DNA of 64,000 nucleotides from Methanobacterium sp. SMA-27 (GTDB taxonomy: Archaea > Methanobacteriota > Methanobacteria > Methanobacteriales > Methanobacteriaceae). Below, piece by piece: positions 30,339 through 41,044 of the stretch; positions within the stretch are counted from its first letter, which is position 1, and every line of letters starts with the position of its first letter. The position numbers and the translations under genes are program-made. The notes under the pieces are model-generated. The model was not told the DNA's origin. It was given only the letters and a program-made list of their open reading frames with translations, and made no database searches. The DNA is taken from positions 744,001 through 808,000 of the forward strand of contig NZ_JQLY01000001.1 in the NCBI RefSeq assembly GCF_000744455.1. Direction: 5' to 3'.

Positions 30339-30450
30339 ATTAGTTTATAGACAGTATTATTTCTTTATTTTTCCCCATAAATTGAATTTATTTACTAGTA
30401 TAATGCAATGTAAGTGTATAAACTATCAATAAAATCAAGAAGTATATTTT

Positions 30451-30957
30451 ATGATTATTCGTATGGAAAAAACAGATTATCATTCTGCAATCAGGGAAGT
30501 GAATCTCAAGGCATTCCCTAGTGATGTTGAAGCAACTCTCGTTGAAAGAATCAGAAATTCTATGGATGTTATTTCAATAGTTGCAATTGTTGAGGGTAAA
30601 GTGGTTGGCCATATACTTTTCAGCCCCTTAACCATTGAAAATGATAAGGAATCATTTCCCGCACTTATACTTGCACCCATTGCTGTTCTACCTGAATATC
30701 AAAATCAGGGTATAGGATCTAAACTTGTTGAAAAAGGGATTGTTGAATGCAGAAATCAAGGACATTCAATTATAATACTAGTCGGGCATCCTGAATTCTA
30801 TCCTCGTTTTGGATTTAAACCAGCAGAACAAAATGGCATCCAACACCCATTTGAAGTTCCTGAAGATGTCTTCATGGTATATGATCTAATACCAGATGCT
30901 CTTTGTAGAGTAAATGGTGTACTTAAATATTCTATGGCTTTTGATGATCTACTGTAG
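30451..30957 (+). CDS. GNAT family N-acetyltransferase
   Basis: This 168-residue protein resembles the YhbS-type acetyltransferases. Motif A, the acetyl-CoA pyrophosphate loop, is LPEYQNQGIGSKLVE (about residues 85-99), and the downstream GHPEFYPRFGFKPA is characteristic of this subgroup. The acceptor substrate is unknown. ATG 30451 has no strong ribosome binding site; an ATG at 30463 is an alternative. It is a single-gene unit. Confidence 0.9.
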   Translation: MIIRMEKTDYHSAIREVNLKAFPSDVEATLVERIRNSMDVISIVAIVEGKVVGHILFSPLTIENDKESFPALILAPIAVLPEYQNQGIGSKLVEKGIVECRNQGHSIIILVGHPEFYPRFGFKPAEQNGIQHPFEVPEDVFMVYDLIPDALCRVNGVLKYSMAFDDLL

Positions 30958-31136
30958 ACCAAAATATACTTGCTGATATGTTACAAGTGTTGTTAAATTT
31001 TACTGGAAAACCTAATCTTATTAACTGAAATCAGTAATATTATTCTATTCTAACACCCCGAGATAGATTAATTTTAATTAAAATGATTCACAGATTAGAG
31101 TATTATTATATAATACGTTTATTGGAATAAAAAATT

Positions 31137-32819
31137 ATGAAAGACTTTTCATCGTACCTCCCAATTACCAAATGGGCCAGATCTTACAATAGAGACTGGT
31201 TGCGGCCAGATATTATTGCAGGAATTACATTAGGTGCTTTTACAATCCCTGAGGTCATAGCCTTTGTTTCTCTGGCAAATTTACCACCTGAAGTGGGTCT
31301 TTATTCTGCACTGATTGCACTCCTGGTTTATGTTATATTTGGTTCTTCCCGTCAGTTATCTGTTGGACCAACTTCTACAATTTCCATACTTGTTGGTTCT
31401 ACACTGGGTTCTTTACTGATTGTAAATGCAGCTCAGTATCTCATGATGGCTTCACTGATAGCTGTAGCAGCAGGTATACTAGCATTCATCTCATGGACTT
31501 TTAGATTAGGATTCATAGTTAAATTCATATCAAAAACTGTTTTAACTGGATTTTTAGCAGGTATAGCATTATTTATTGCTTCTGGACAGCTTCCAAAACT
31601 ATTTGGAATTACTGGAACCACAGGAAACTTTTTTGAGCGAATGTACTACCTCTTTATGCATATAGGTCAAACAAACCTCTATACTCTTGCCATTGGTGTG
31701 GGTGGGATCATATTCCTATATGTGGCCACTAAAAGGTTTCCTAAACTGCCCAATACACTATTTCTGGTTTTAGGATCAATACTTCTTATTACTTTGACCA
31801 ATCTGGCTTCTTTAGGTGTTCACTTAGTGGGATACATTCCCCCGGGACTTCCAGGTGTAATTATTCCTGATCCCAATCTAATTGATATTAATGTTCTTTT
31901 GACACTGGCTGCTACTGTCTTTTTGGTAAGCTACATTGAGGGTTATTTATTTGCAGAGGAATATGCAGCTAAACACAGATATAAAGTTGATGGAAACCAG
32001 GAATTACTTGCTTTAGGATTATCCAACATTGCTGTTGGTCTTTTCCAGGGATTACCCATCGGGGGAAGTTTATCCCGTACAGCAGTAAACGAAGAAAGTG
32101 GTGCGAAAACACAGTTAGCTGGAGGAGTATCTGCACTGGTTATTCTTTTAGTCTTACTTCTTTTCACAGGCCTTTTCTATAACTTACCCGAAGCCATACT
32201 GGCAGCAATTGTACTTTATGTTATAAAAGCTCTGGTGGATATTCCACATTTAAAAACCATATATAAATTTAGTAAGATAGAATTCACTATTGCCATTGCA
32301 ACACTATTATCTGTACTATTTTTAGGAGCGCTACAGGGAATTGTAATTGGTGTGATACTGTCAATAATGGGATTACTCAGAAACATGTACAATCCCGATG
32401 TTGTAATATTAGGACGTATACCTGGTACTGATCAGTTTTTAGATGTTAAACGCCATCCTGAAAGTGAAATAATATCCCATACCCTTGTTGTAAGAGTTGA
32501 TGGATCCCAGATATTCCTTAATACAGACAGTGTAAAAAATACCATTATAGATCTTGTGGATAACAAATTTAAAGATACAAAATTATTTGTATTGGATTTT
32601 GAAGCTTCAGCATTCATTGATTACTCTGGAATCCAGATGTTGGAGGAATTAAATGACGAACTTAAGCTTCGAGGAATTAAAATTAAAGCAGCAAACATGC
32701 ACGGACATCTAAGAGACTCCATAAGAAAATCCAGGCTCGAACAGGAAATAGTGGATTCTACAATCTGTTTAAGTATTGAAGATTGTATTGAAAAATGGGA
32801 CACAGAAAATAAGAAATAA
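31137..32819 (+). CDS. SulP family anion permease with STAS domain
   Basis: The 560-residue protein has a membrane domain of roughly 10-14 helices (residues about 20-420), including the SulP signature region PEVIAFVSLANLPPEVGLYSA as written in the first helices, and a C-terminal STAS domain (about 435-550) with the LDFEASAFIDYSGIQML core. SulP proteins carry sulfate, bicarbonate or similar anions by proton or sodium symport. The substrate cannot be read from sequence. No neighbouring sulfur or carbonic anhydrase gene is present. It is probably monocistronic. Confidence 0.93.
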   Translation: MKDFSSYLPITKWARSYNRDWLRPDIIAGITLGAFTIPEVIAFVSLANLPPEVGLYSALIALLVYVIFGSSRQLSVGPTSTISILVGSTLGSLLIVNAAQYLMMASLIAVAAGILAFISWTFRLGFIVKFISKTVLTGFLAGIALFIASGQLPKLFGITGTTGNFFERMYYLFMHIGQTNLYTLAIGVGGIIFLYVATKRFPKLPNTLFLVLGSILLITLTNLASLGVHLVGYIPPGLPGVIIPDPNLIDINVLLTLAATVFLVSYIEGYLFAEEYAAKHRYKVDGNQELLALGLSNIAVGLFQGLPIGGSLSRTAVNEESGAKTQLAGGVSALVILLVLLLFTGLFYNLPEAILAAIVLYVIKALVDIPHLKTIYKFSKIEFTIAIATLLSVLFLGALQGIVIGVILSIMGLLRNMYNPDVVILGRIPGTDQFLDVKRHPESEIISHTLVVRVDGSQIFLNTDSVKNTIIDLVDNKFKDTKLFVLDFEASAFIDYSGIQMLEELNDELKLRGIKIKAANMHGHLRDSIRKSRLEQEIVDSTICLSIEDCIEKWDTENKK

Positions 32820-32841
32820 GTTTTAGAAGGATGTCACAAAA

Positions 32842-33012
32842 TTAAAGTTTAAACCATTTTTTACATTTTGGACAGTAATTCTCTGTAACAAGAATGGTTC
32901 TATATTTACTCTGTTTTGGTTCTGAATTTTCATCTTTGGAACTTAAAGGACGAATAAATCTATTCATTTGACCTTTAAATCCGCAACGGGGACATTTGAT
33001 ATTTTCAGCCAT
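32842..33012 (-). CDS. Small zinc-ribbon protein
   Basis: The 56-residue protein has two CxxC knuckles, C7-x2-C10 (CPRC) and C47-x2-C50 (CPKC), separated by a basic and polar loop, a pattern of rubredoxin-like zinc ribbons. It probably binds one zinc ion and may contact nucleic acid or a protein partner. Its 3' end converges with the SulP gene, 22 bp apart. It overlaps no other credible coding frame. Confidence 0.75.
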   Translation of the reverse strand: MAENIKCPRCGFKGQMNRFIRPLSSKDENSEPKQSKYRTILVTENYCPKCKKWFKL

Positions 33013-33184
33013 TTTGCTTCAAAATTAAGTTAATTGGAACTATGATTTAATAGTTACTATTTTATTATTTTATTAAAAAAAGTTAATTAACATCCTTTGA
33101 GCTTTTCATATGAATTACCAAATATATACATAGGCCCAATAAACAGAGCTTATATTTGGTTCCCATTTCCTGTTTGATGTTTTT

Positions 33185-33778
33185 TTATCCGCCTAATTGG
33201 TTTATTATTTTTTGTAGTTGGGTTTTTAAATCTTCCATTACCTTATTATATTGCTTCAGATTATTGGCACTACTTCTCAAATCTTCAGCATATGCTTTAT
33301 CGTCTCCATTTTCAAAGTCATTGGCACTTTTTTGATCTATAGCTGCTGATTCGTTTGTTAAAGACGTTAGGTTATTAGTGATACTTGATAGATTACTTAT
33401 TTCATTAGCAAGAGTTCCATTTCCTATTAGTTTATATGCTAAAACACTGCTAGTATAAAAATTATTATAATCGGTAAAATTTTGATTTAAAAATCCTATT
33501 GGTGGAGAATTAAGATGTCGCATTTGATTAGCCATTTCGGATCTTTGGCTCTGAGACATATACTTCAATGAAGGGTTATTCTCAATAATATCTGCAGAAT
33601 TTTCTAGATCATTAATAGTAGAATTATTATTTACTGGAAGTTGAGGCATTCCATTTAAATCATTTTTAAAACTATCTAGTTCCATTGGCATTAGAACATT
33701 TGTTACTGCAACATAAAACAATCCATAAATACCAATTATAGCTACTAAAATAATCAATATTGAAATCTTTTTGTTCAT
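33185..33778 (-). CDS. Membrane-anchored exported helical protein
   Basis: This 197-residue protein starts MNKKISILIILVAIIGIYG, one N-terminal transmembrane anchor, then an outer domain rich in Asn, Ser and Leu with long helices and many Asn-x-Ser/Thr sites. It ends in an amphipathic helix (EDLKTQLQKIINQLGG). GGTGTGAAAG precedes the ATG at 33778; an upstream start at 33802 is less likely. No family is recognised; it may be a cell-surface sensor or spacer protein. Confidence 0.7.
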   Translation of the reverse strand: MNKKISILIILVAIIGIYGLFYVAVTNVLMPMELDSFKNDLNGMPQLPVNNNSTINDLENSADIIENNPSLKYMSQSQRSEMANQMRHLNSPPIGFLNQNFTDYNNFYTSSVLAYKLIGNGTLANEISNLSSITNNLTSLTNESAAIDQKSANDFENGDDKAYAEDLRSSANNLKQYNKVMEDLKTQLQKIINQLGG

Positions 33779-34223
33779 ACTTTCACACCATTTATATCTC
33801 ACTTTGATTGAAGTTTTGTTGAATATTCCATGGAAATTTGATTAAAGAGAATATTCATCATTATAAAATCATCTATTACATTTTAATTAAATAAATGTTT
33901 TCAAACAAATGTTATTCAGTGTTGATATGGAGTTAACATGGACAGATACATCAAAATTAGCATATTTGAATAAATTAATTTAGGTAATCCTTGAACCTAA
34001 AAGATATGATTCCTCCTAAAAAGATATAATTTATAATATTCAATACTTTATACAAGTAGATAATAAGTGGGGTTATCATCATTTTAATCCCCATTTTGAG
34101 TAATATATCTGATTGTAATTATTATAGAGAAGTATTTTCCAATTAAAATTAATAGGAGCCCTATAAATAAATCTTAGGGAATTCTAACTATTTTGTGAGT
34201 TTCTTAAAAAGGCTTAAATTTGA
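33779..34223. other. Intergenic region, 445 bp
   Basis: No ORF with a ribosome binding site and no clear RNA structure was found. The promoter of the minus-strand gene ending at 33185 is expected near 33810-33830. Confidence 0.5.
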
Positions 34224-34400
34224 TTAATAAAGTTTACGTTCTTTTCCAGGCTTAGTGAGAAAAACATTAAGTAAAGGAGGATCTCCATCTAAGCACATTT
34301 CAAATTCTAATATTGTTCCATCTGTAAATACAATTTTAGATTTATCATTTCCAAAATCGCATTCTTGAATTATTTTACCTTCAATTTTTGTTAACTTCAT
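34224..34400 (-). CDS. Hypothetical small protein, 58 residues
   Basis: The ATG at 34400 opens a 58-codon frame with balanced composition (MKLTKIEGKIIQECDFGND, KIVFTDGTILEFEMCLDGD, NVFLTKPGKERKLY), suggesting a small beta-rich protein. There is no strong ribosome binding site, so it may be leaderless. No family is recognised. Confidence 0.5.
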   Translation of the reverse strand: MKLTKIEGKIIQECDFGNDKSKIVFTDGTILEFEMCLDGDPPLLNVFLTKPGKERKLY

Positions 34401-34639
34401 GATTATAATAATTGTTTTTTGTAACTGTTAAATTTTAGGTTTCATGAATATAACCAAATTTATTTGGGTAACCATGTTGAAACCAATTATCACTAAAACA
34501 TAGTTTAGCGAACTATGTAAAAATACAATAAAATTTGTAAAATTAGTCAAATAGGTAGTCAAATAATAGTCAAATGTATAGTCAAAATGTTCTGAATCCT
34601 AATTTCAAGAATGATTGGATTATTGGATAAAATAACAGT

Positions 34640-35212
34640 TTAGTGTTTTAATATGGCTTTTATTGATTTTATCCATTTTTCATGAACTTCTTCATTATCA
34701 AGTCCAATTAATAGCTGTGCTGCTACATCTGTGTATAAACCAGTTAAAATCTGAGCTAATAAATCAGCATCTAAATCATTTCTAACACTGCCATTTTCCT
34801 GGTGATCCTGTATAAATATCTTCAATGATTCCAATTTTGATTTATAGGATTTCTGATTGATTTTTTTTATCTTTTCGTTTTGCTGTGATATTAATGTTAC
34901 TTCAAAGGATAACTGCAATCCTGGTGATTCAACCATCATAACATATAATTCTTCGAGTACATCTATGAAATCTCGTCCTTTATAGGTATTTTTCAGATCT
35001 AAAATATTTTGACTGGACAATATCCATATTTCGTTTAGTATGTCTTCTTTACTTTGGAAGTAAGTGTATAATGTTCCCTTGCTAACACCTACTTCCTTGG
35101 CGATCTCATTCATTGTGGCTCCATGAAATCCATTTTTAGAGAAAACTTTGATGGAAGCCTTTAAAATATTAGATCTAGCTATTTCCTTGTAATCTGGTAC
35201 AACTCTTGTCAT
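34640..35212 (-). CDS. TetR/AcrR family transcriptional regulator
   Basis: The 190-residue protein has a textbook TetR N terminus (SNILKASIKVFSKNGFHGATMNEIAKEVGVSKGTLYTYF across residues 14-52, given here in outline) and a helical ligand-binding C domain. It is divergent from the membrane protein gene at 35331 across a 118-bp spacer that holds a perfect TTGAC-n5-GTCAA palindrome. Autoregulation and repression of 35331 are therefore likely, as in many TetR-transporter pairs. The ligand is unknown. Confidence 0.92.
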   Translation of the reverse strand: MTRVVPDYKEIARSNILKASIKVFSKNGFHGATMNEIAKEVGVSKGTLYTYFQSKEDILNEIWILSSQNILDLKNTYKGRDFIDVLEELYVMMVESPGLQLSFEVTLISQQNEKIKKINQKSYKSKLESLKIFIQDHQENGSVRNDLDADLLAQILTGLYTDVAAQLLIGLDNEEVHEKWIKSIKAILKH

Positions 35213-35284
35213 TGTATCATTTATTGAACGATAGTATATTTAAAAGTATCTACATTAAATTTATTAACCATTAATACATATTAA

Positions 35285-35299
35285 TTGACTGCCGGTCAA
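35285..35299. promoter_or_regulatory. TetR operator palindrome
   Basis: TTGAC-TGCCG-GTCAA is a perfect 5+5 inverted repeat located 32 bp before the ATG at 35331 and 73 bp from the start of the divergent TetR gene, overlapping the expected transcription start. TGACnnnnnGTCA forms are common TetR operators. The palindrome is seen; binding is inferred from position. Confidence 0.65.
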
Positions 35300-35330
35300 C
35301 AAAATTATTTTATTCAAAAGGAGGGATAAA

Positions 35331-35792
35331 ATGGCAGATTATGCATTGTTTGGTCTTAAGATATTGTTAATATTCTTCGTTGTGTATTCGTTGATCAAAT
35401 TTTACGTTTTCTTTTTTATAAAGTACGAAAGAAGGCGTAAATTGCTTGATTCATCTTACAATGGGGAAACTAGTGCAACCAAAGTACAGGATATATTTCT
35501 CCTAGTTATGGCGTTAATTTTATTAGGTCTCCTGTTTATATCTGGAGGAATGCAGTATATCAGCTTCATTACTGGACTATTTGTTGGAATGTTACTTATT
35601 CAACTGTATTTCCACAGTTTTTCAAAGCCATTGAAAACAGAAGAATCACCAGAACCACCAATATCACCTATAAAAATAATGTCTTATGCAATAGAAGCAA
35701 GTCCTGGAAGAGCATGGAAGGAATTGGTAATTCTTACAGTCATATTGGTTTGGGCTCTGTATATGCTGCTGACAGCAGGTTTTGGTTTATAA
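35331..35792 (+). CDS. Multi-span membrane protein under TetR control
   Basis: This 153-residue protein has about four transmembrane helices (near residues 5-27, 48-68, 72-92 and 130-150) and a basic loop (KYERRRKLLD). A very strong AAAGGAGGGAT site precedes the ATG, implying high translation when derepressed. No transporter family is recognised; it could be an efflux accessory or an envelope stress protein. Control by the TetR at 34640 is inferred from the divergent layout and palindrome. Confidence 0.8.
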   Translation: MADYALFGLKILLIFFVVYSLIKFYVFFFIKYERRRKLLDSSYNGETSATKVQDIFLLVMALILLGLLFISGGMQYISFITGLFVGMLLIQLYFHSFSKPLKTEESPEPPISPIKIMSYAIEASPGRAWKELVILTVILVWALYMLLTAGFGL

Positions 35793-36023
35793 TCTATAAA
35801 TACGAATATTAAAATATTCTACCAAATCCAAGACAATTAAAGCAGGAAGAAAACTTATTTTCCCATTTATATTTTTTAAAGCTTTAATTTAATCTGAATC
35901 TATCAGACTAATATTGCTGAAATAACTTGTGAATCATTTTTATTTTTTTATTTTAGTAAATTTATTCTGTGCTTAAAGAAATAAATAACAATTAATTGCT
36001 ATCTAAATTTTTAGGGGTATTAT

Positions 36024-36183
36024 ATGGCAGAGTATAGATGTACTGTTTGTAATTATATCTATGATGAGGATAAGGAAGAGGATAAATTCGATTTTACCTG
36101 ATGATTGGAGATGTCCAGTTTGTAATTCACCAAAAAGCGTTTTTGTGGTATTAGACGAGGAAAAAGAAGAATTATTAAATTGA
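36024..36183 (+). pseudogene. Rubredoxin domain with +1 frameshift (N-terminal part of TPP enzyme?)
   Basis: ATG 36024 with AGGGGT upstream encodes MAEYRCTVCNYIYDEDKEED, the first rubredoxin knuckle, then stops after KFDFT. In the next frame the second knuckle LPDDWRCPVCNSPKSV follows. Removing one T from the TTTT run at 36092-36095 restores a continuous rubredoxin. The restored frame ends in ELLN then stop at 36181; removing one more T there would join it to EHNVSEIIIEQMAEW, the natural N terminus of the TPP enzyme. So this was probably the rubredoxin domain of a fusion protein. Sequencing errors remain possible. Confidence 0.8.
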
Positions 36184-36214
36184 ACATAATGTTTCTGAAA
36201 TAATCATCGAACAA

Positions 36215-37777
<1,563 letters not shown>

Positions 37778-37817
37778 TATCAATGATAAAATAGAAATAA
37801 TAATTAGGAGGACAGTT

Positions 37818-38396
37818 ATGAGCAATCAAGAAAGTGGAAAACAAGAGAAAGCTGATTTTGGAATGGGTACAGGGATTAAAATAGATAATCAGGATATTAT
37901 CTCCTTAAGAGAAAGGATCAATAATATGTTGCCTGGTTCTTCACTAAAAGAAATTTCAGATATTATTATGGATGAATCTAAACGATTGACAGGTAGTGAG
38001 AACTGTTACATTGCATATGTTGATCCTATAAACCAAGACAGTGTGGGAATTTCATTCTCGCATATGACTGATGGTTGCCAGATGTATGCAGATAAAGGTG
38101 AAGCACGTTTTAAGATTAGAAAAGATGGTACATATGGCGGTCTTCTCGGTTACTCTTTGGATACTGGTGAATCATTTTACATCAATAACCCAGAAGTTCA
38201 TCCTGCAGCTCACGGTCTTCCAGATGGTCATGTACCTGTTTCTCAATTTTTATCAGTCCCTGTCATATATAATGATATTATAATTGGTCAGATTGTTCTG
38301 GGAAACCCTGAAAAAGATTACACATCGAGGTATGTTGACATAACAGATGCAGTGGCAGATATTTATTCATATGCTATTAAAAAATTAGTTTATTGA
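37818..38396 (+). CDS. GAF domain protein
   Basis: This 192-residue protein has a GAF domain (about residues 30-190) with the usual order of strands: a helix ([17 protein letters not shown]), [11 protein letters not shown], then [35 protein letters not shown] and [13 protein letters not shown] domains bind small ligands or haem or mediate redox and light sensing. It lacks an output domain. TAGGAGGACA precedes the ATG, 40 bp after the TPP enzyme gene, so cotranscription and a sensing role for that enzyme are plausible inferences. Confidence 0.85.
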   Translation: MSNQESGKQEKADFGMGTGIKIDNQDIISLRERINNMLPGSSLKEISDIIMDESKRLTGSENCYIAYVDPINQDSVGISFSHMTDGCQMYADKGEARFKIRKDGTYGGLLGYSLDTGESFYINNPEVHPAAHGLPDGHVPVSQFLSVPVIYNDIIIGQIVLGNPEKDYTSRYVDITDAVADIYSYAIKKLVY

Positions 38397-38656
38397 GAAA
38401 TAGATTGAATTTGTGCAATTATTACAAGAAATTAATGGAAAATGTTATCAGAATTGTAATAGTTAAACTGATATAAAAAAATCCATAATAAATATAACAG
38501 TTAACTTAGTCATCACATTGTTAATAACACAAATAGGGATTTTAAATACTTTTTATCTCAATTGTTCCAATGATTATCAATTAAAAAAGTAATACAAGCC
38601 CTTTCCTTCAAAATAGAATAATCACATTAAAATATAACCTTACACGTATAACAAGA

Positions 38657-38757
38657 GTGAACTACCCCTTCTTTTGGAAGGGGTTTCTTCCTTCATTGAA
38701 TCCACTTTTGTGGTTTTCTCAGAGAAGCTTAATTTCCGTAGTTCCTACGGTACTGAT
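38657..38757 (-). ncRNA. Predicted omega RNA (reRNA) scaffold of TnpB
   Basis: On the minus strand this stretch runs from the end of tnpB to the right end and folds into successive stems: CCGTAG-GAA-CTACGG (38736-38750), CCAC-AAAA-GTGG, and GAAGGGG-type CCCCTTC-CAAAA-GAAGGGG (38665-38683). The guide would be read from the flank after 38657 (minus-strand TCTTGTTATACGTGTAAGG). The same stems are conserved with paired changes in the copy at 46200-46305. Assignment follows the known TnpB arrangement; no transcript is shown. Confidence 0.6.
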
Positions 38758-39858
38758 TAAATTCTGTTTATCCAAAGCAAAATCGCGAATATTAACTGCT
38801 GCATTGATATCACGGTCATGTCTCTTTTCACAGTTTGGACAAATCCATTCACGTTGATGTAATTTTATTCCATTGTTGTGGTATCCACAATTACTGCAAA
38901 TTTTAGTGGATGGCTCAAACAGTCCTAATTGGAGTAAAGTTTTACCGTACCACTCACATTTATATTTCAGTTTTTTCATGAAACTAGACCATCCTACATC
39001 ACTAATACTCTGTGCAAGGTAATGGTTTCGTATCATGCCTTTAATGTTCAGTTTCTCTATTGCTATTACTTGATTCTCGCATACAATAGATTTACTAAGT
39101 TTATGCTGAAAATCCTCACGAACATTACATATTCGTTCATGAATTTTTGATATTTTTAATTTTTGTTTATTCCAGTTATTACTGCCTCGTTCTTTACGTG
39201 AAAGTTTACGTTGTTCACATTTAAGTCGTTTTAGCTGTTGTTTTAATGGTCGTGGATTATCCACCTTAACACCATCACTAGTAGTTAAGAATTGAGTTAA
39301 ACCCATATCCAACCCGATAGTAGTTCCTTTACTGAAACCCATCTTAACTGGAGGTTCTTCTCCGTCATCCACCAATATACTTATATAATATTTATCTGTA
39401 TTTGTCATTGATACAGTTGCTGTCTTTAATTTGCCTTTAAAGGTGCGGTGTAGCTTTGTTTTAACCCATCCAATCTTAGGTAAACGTATCATGTTGTTAT
39501 CGAAATCGACTTTATAATGTTGTGGAACGTTGAATGATTGTACCCTATTTTTCTTTGATTTGAATCCGGGGAAATCGTTTTGTTTACGGTAGAATCTTTT
39601 AAAGGCATCTTCAAGATTAAGAGTAGCTCCTTGTAATGATTGACTATACACTTCATTTAACCATGTATTTTCTTTTTTAAGGGTTACTAATTCATTGTTA
39701 AGAGCAAAACGACTAATTGCTTTATCATTTTCTTTATATGTTCGGATTTTCTGTTCTAATCCCCAATTATAGACGAATCGAATAGCACCAAAAAATTTAG
39801 TGAAGATATCCTTCTGCTCCCGTTTAGGGTACATCCGATATTTGTATGCTCTAAACAT
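38719..39858 (-). CDS. tnpB: TnpB RNA-guided nuclease
   Basis: This 379-residue TnpB has a helix-turn-helix-like start (MFRAYKYRMYPKREQ), WED/REC-like regions and a RuvC nuclease with the complete triad D184 (IGLDMGL), E268 (IAIEKL) and D350 (HDRDINAA). The C-terminal zinc ribbon has C321, C324, C340 and C343. TnpB proteins cut DNA guided by an omega RNA made from the 3' end of the gene and the transposon right end. All catalytic residues are present and the frame is intact, so it is probably active. Its stop codon lies 62 bp inside the right end, so the last part of the gene overlaps the RNA scaffold. Confidence 0.95.
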   Translation of the reverse strand: MFRAYKYRMYPKREQKDIFTKFFGAIRFVYNWGLEQKIRTYKENDKAISRFALNNELVTLKKENTWLNEVYSQSLQGATLNLEDAFKRFYRKQNDFPGFKSKKNRVQSFNVPQHYKVDFDNNMIRLPKIGWVKTKLHRTFKGKLKTATVSMTNTDKYYISILVDDGEEPPVKMGFSKGTTIGLDMGLTQFLTTSDGVKVDNPRPLKQQLKRLKCEQRKLSRKERGSNNWNKQKLKISKIHERICNVREDFQHKLSKSIVCENQVIAIEKLNIKGMIRNHYLAQSISDVGWSSFMKKLKYKCEWYGKTLLQLGLFEPSTKICSNCGYHNNGIKLHQREWICPNCEKRHDRDINAAVNIRDFALDKQNLISTVGTTEIKLL

Positions 39859-40108
39859 AATTATTATTTATTGTTAAATTATTATTAATATATTGTGGTT
39901 GGATTCATCCCCACCCTCAGGGATGGGGTATTCTCCAACCTTTCGATAAACATCTTCAAAAATTTTAAGTATGTGTCTGACTAAAAAAATAATATATAAA
40001 GCAGGGATTGTACTTAAGGTATTTTTCATAAATTTCTTTCTTATCAGAATTTCTTGAAGTCCAACAACTTTCTAAGAGATTAAAATATCCAGTCTATTGT
40101 TGATTATT

Positions 40109-40264
40109 ATGAGGAATAAGCAGAAGTTAGGATTAGGAATTATATTTTGTATGTTAGGTGTGATTATTTTAATCAGTAGTTTTTTATATTCTATAGTTAT
40201 CCCTGGAGGACTTATATCATTGGCTGTAGGGATACTCTTAATATCGGATTCAAAGAAAAATTAG
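40109..40264 (+). CDS. Small two-span membrane protein
   Basis: This 51-residue product has two hydrophobic helices (about 7-28 and 31-46) with a basic start (MRNKQKLG) and a charged end (SDSKKN), a hairpin topology. No ribosome binding site is seen, so it may be leaderless. The function is unknown. Confidence 0.5.
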   Translation: MRNKQKLGLGIIFCMLGVIILISSFLYSIVIPGGLISLAVGILLISDSKKN

Positions 40265-40336
40265 TAAACATTCAAACTAATAATTAGCTAATTCTGAATT
40301 AGAATTTTAACCGTAATAAAAAAGGAAAATAAATTT

Positions 40337-40822
40337 TTAGTACCCTAGTCCACTTGTTCCAGATCCACCGGGATTACTTGGGGCTGGTGCAGGATTATTT
40401 GGTGCAGGATTATTTCCTGGACTAGATGGTATCGGTGAACTCGGTATTGGGGTTACTGTTGATGTACTACTGTTGTTAGTACTGTTTACCATAGATGATG
40501 AAGAAACAACAATAATTCCGACCATAGATGGATGAATTGCACAATGGTAAGCATAGTCACCTGCTTGATTAAATGTATAATTGAAACTCTCACCAGGGGC
40601 CAGAACACCGCTGTCAAATAAACCAGTATCACTGACAACCTCGTGTTCTATGTTATCTTTATTAATCCAAATAATTGTAGTACTGCCAGTAATATGTACT
40701 GTAGAAGGATTAAAAGCCATATTCTGTATAGTTACAGTACTAGATTGTGAAGTACACCCCGAAACTGCAACGATACCTATAGTTAATAAAATCCCTAAAA
40801 ATATAAAATTTATATTTTTCAT
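40337..40822 (-). CDS. Cupredoxin-domain lipoprotein, copy 1
   Basis: The 161-residue precursor has a lipoprotein-type signal peptide (ILLTIGIVAVSGCTS; lipidation Cys near residue 23) and a plastocyanin-like domain. Type 1 copper ligands are visible: His in NIEHEV, then Cys, His and Met in YHCAIHPSM. The C-terminal 50 residues are a Ser/Thr/Pro/Asn-rich tail ending GTSGLGY. It is probably an outer-surface electron carrier or copper-binding protein. Paralogues lie at 46382 and 63417 with nearly the same VTIQNMAFNPST core. This copy has the longest tail. Confidence 0.9.
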   Translation of the reverse strand: MKNINFIFLGILLTIGIVAVSGCTSQSSTVTIQNMAFNPSTVHITGSTTIIWINKDNIEHEVVSDTGLFDSGVLAPGESFNYTFNQAGDYAYHCAIHPSMVGIIVVSSSSMVNSTNNSSTSTVTPIPSSPIPSSPGNNPAPNNPAPAPSNPGGSGTSGLGY

Positions 40823-41044
40823 CTATTTTATCCCCCAAATTTTTAAGAATATTACAAATCCTATTTCACCATATATTATCTTAATACACCCTAATTAATA
40901 AATTTTCCATTAAATTGTATTTTTTTATATAGAAATAGGAAGTTAAAATATCATAAATCTATGAATTTTTCATTTAAGAAGGAAATATATATTTATGCCT
41001 GTTAAAGATCTCAATAATGCTCTTTCAATTAAATAATAATTGTA

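Larger units (their letters stand above)
38657..39945 (-). mobile_element. IS200/IS605-family element with tnpB only
   Basis: The element carries one intact tnpB on the minus strand and no tnpA. Its left end (plus-strand coordinates 39900-39939) is an imperfect hairpin GTTGGAGAATACCCC...GGGGATGAATCCAAC; its right end (38657-38760) contains several hairpins. The same two ends, without the gene, are present at 46081-46305, which fixes the boundaries by comparison. Reading along tnpB, both copies are preceded by TTTAT, a candidate target-adjacent motif. It depends on a TnpA encoded elsewhere to move. Confidence 0.85.
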
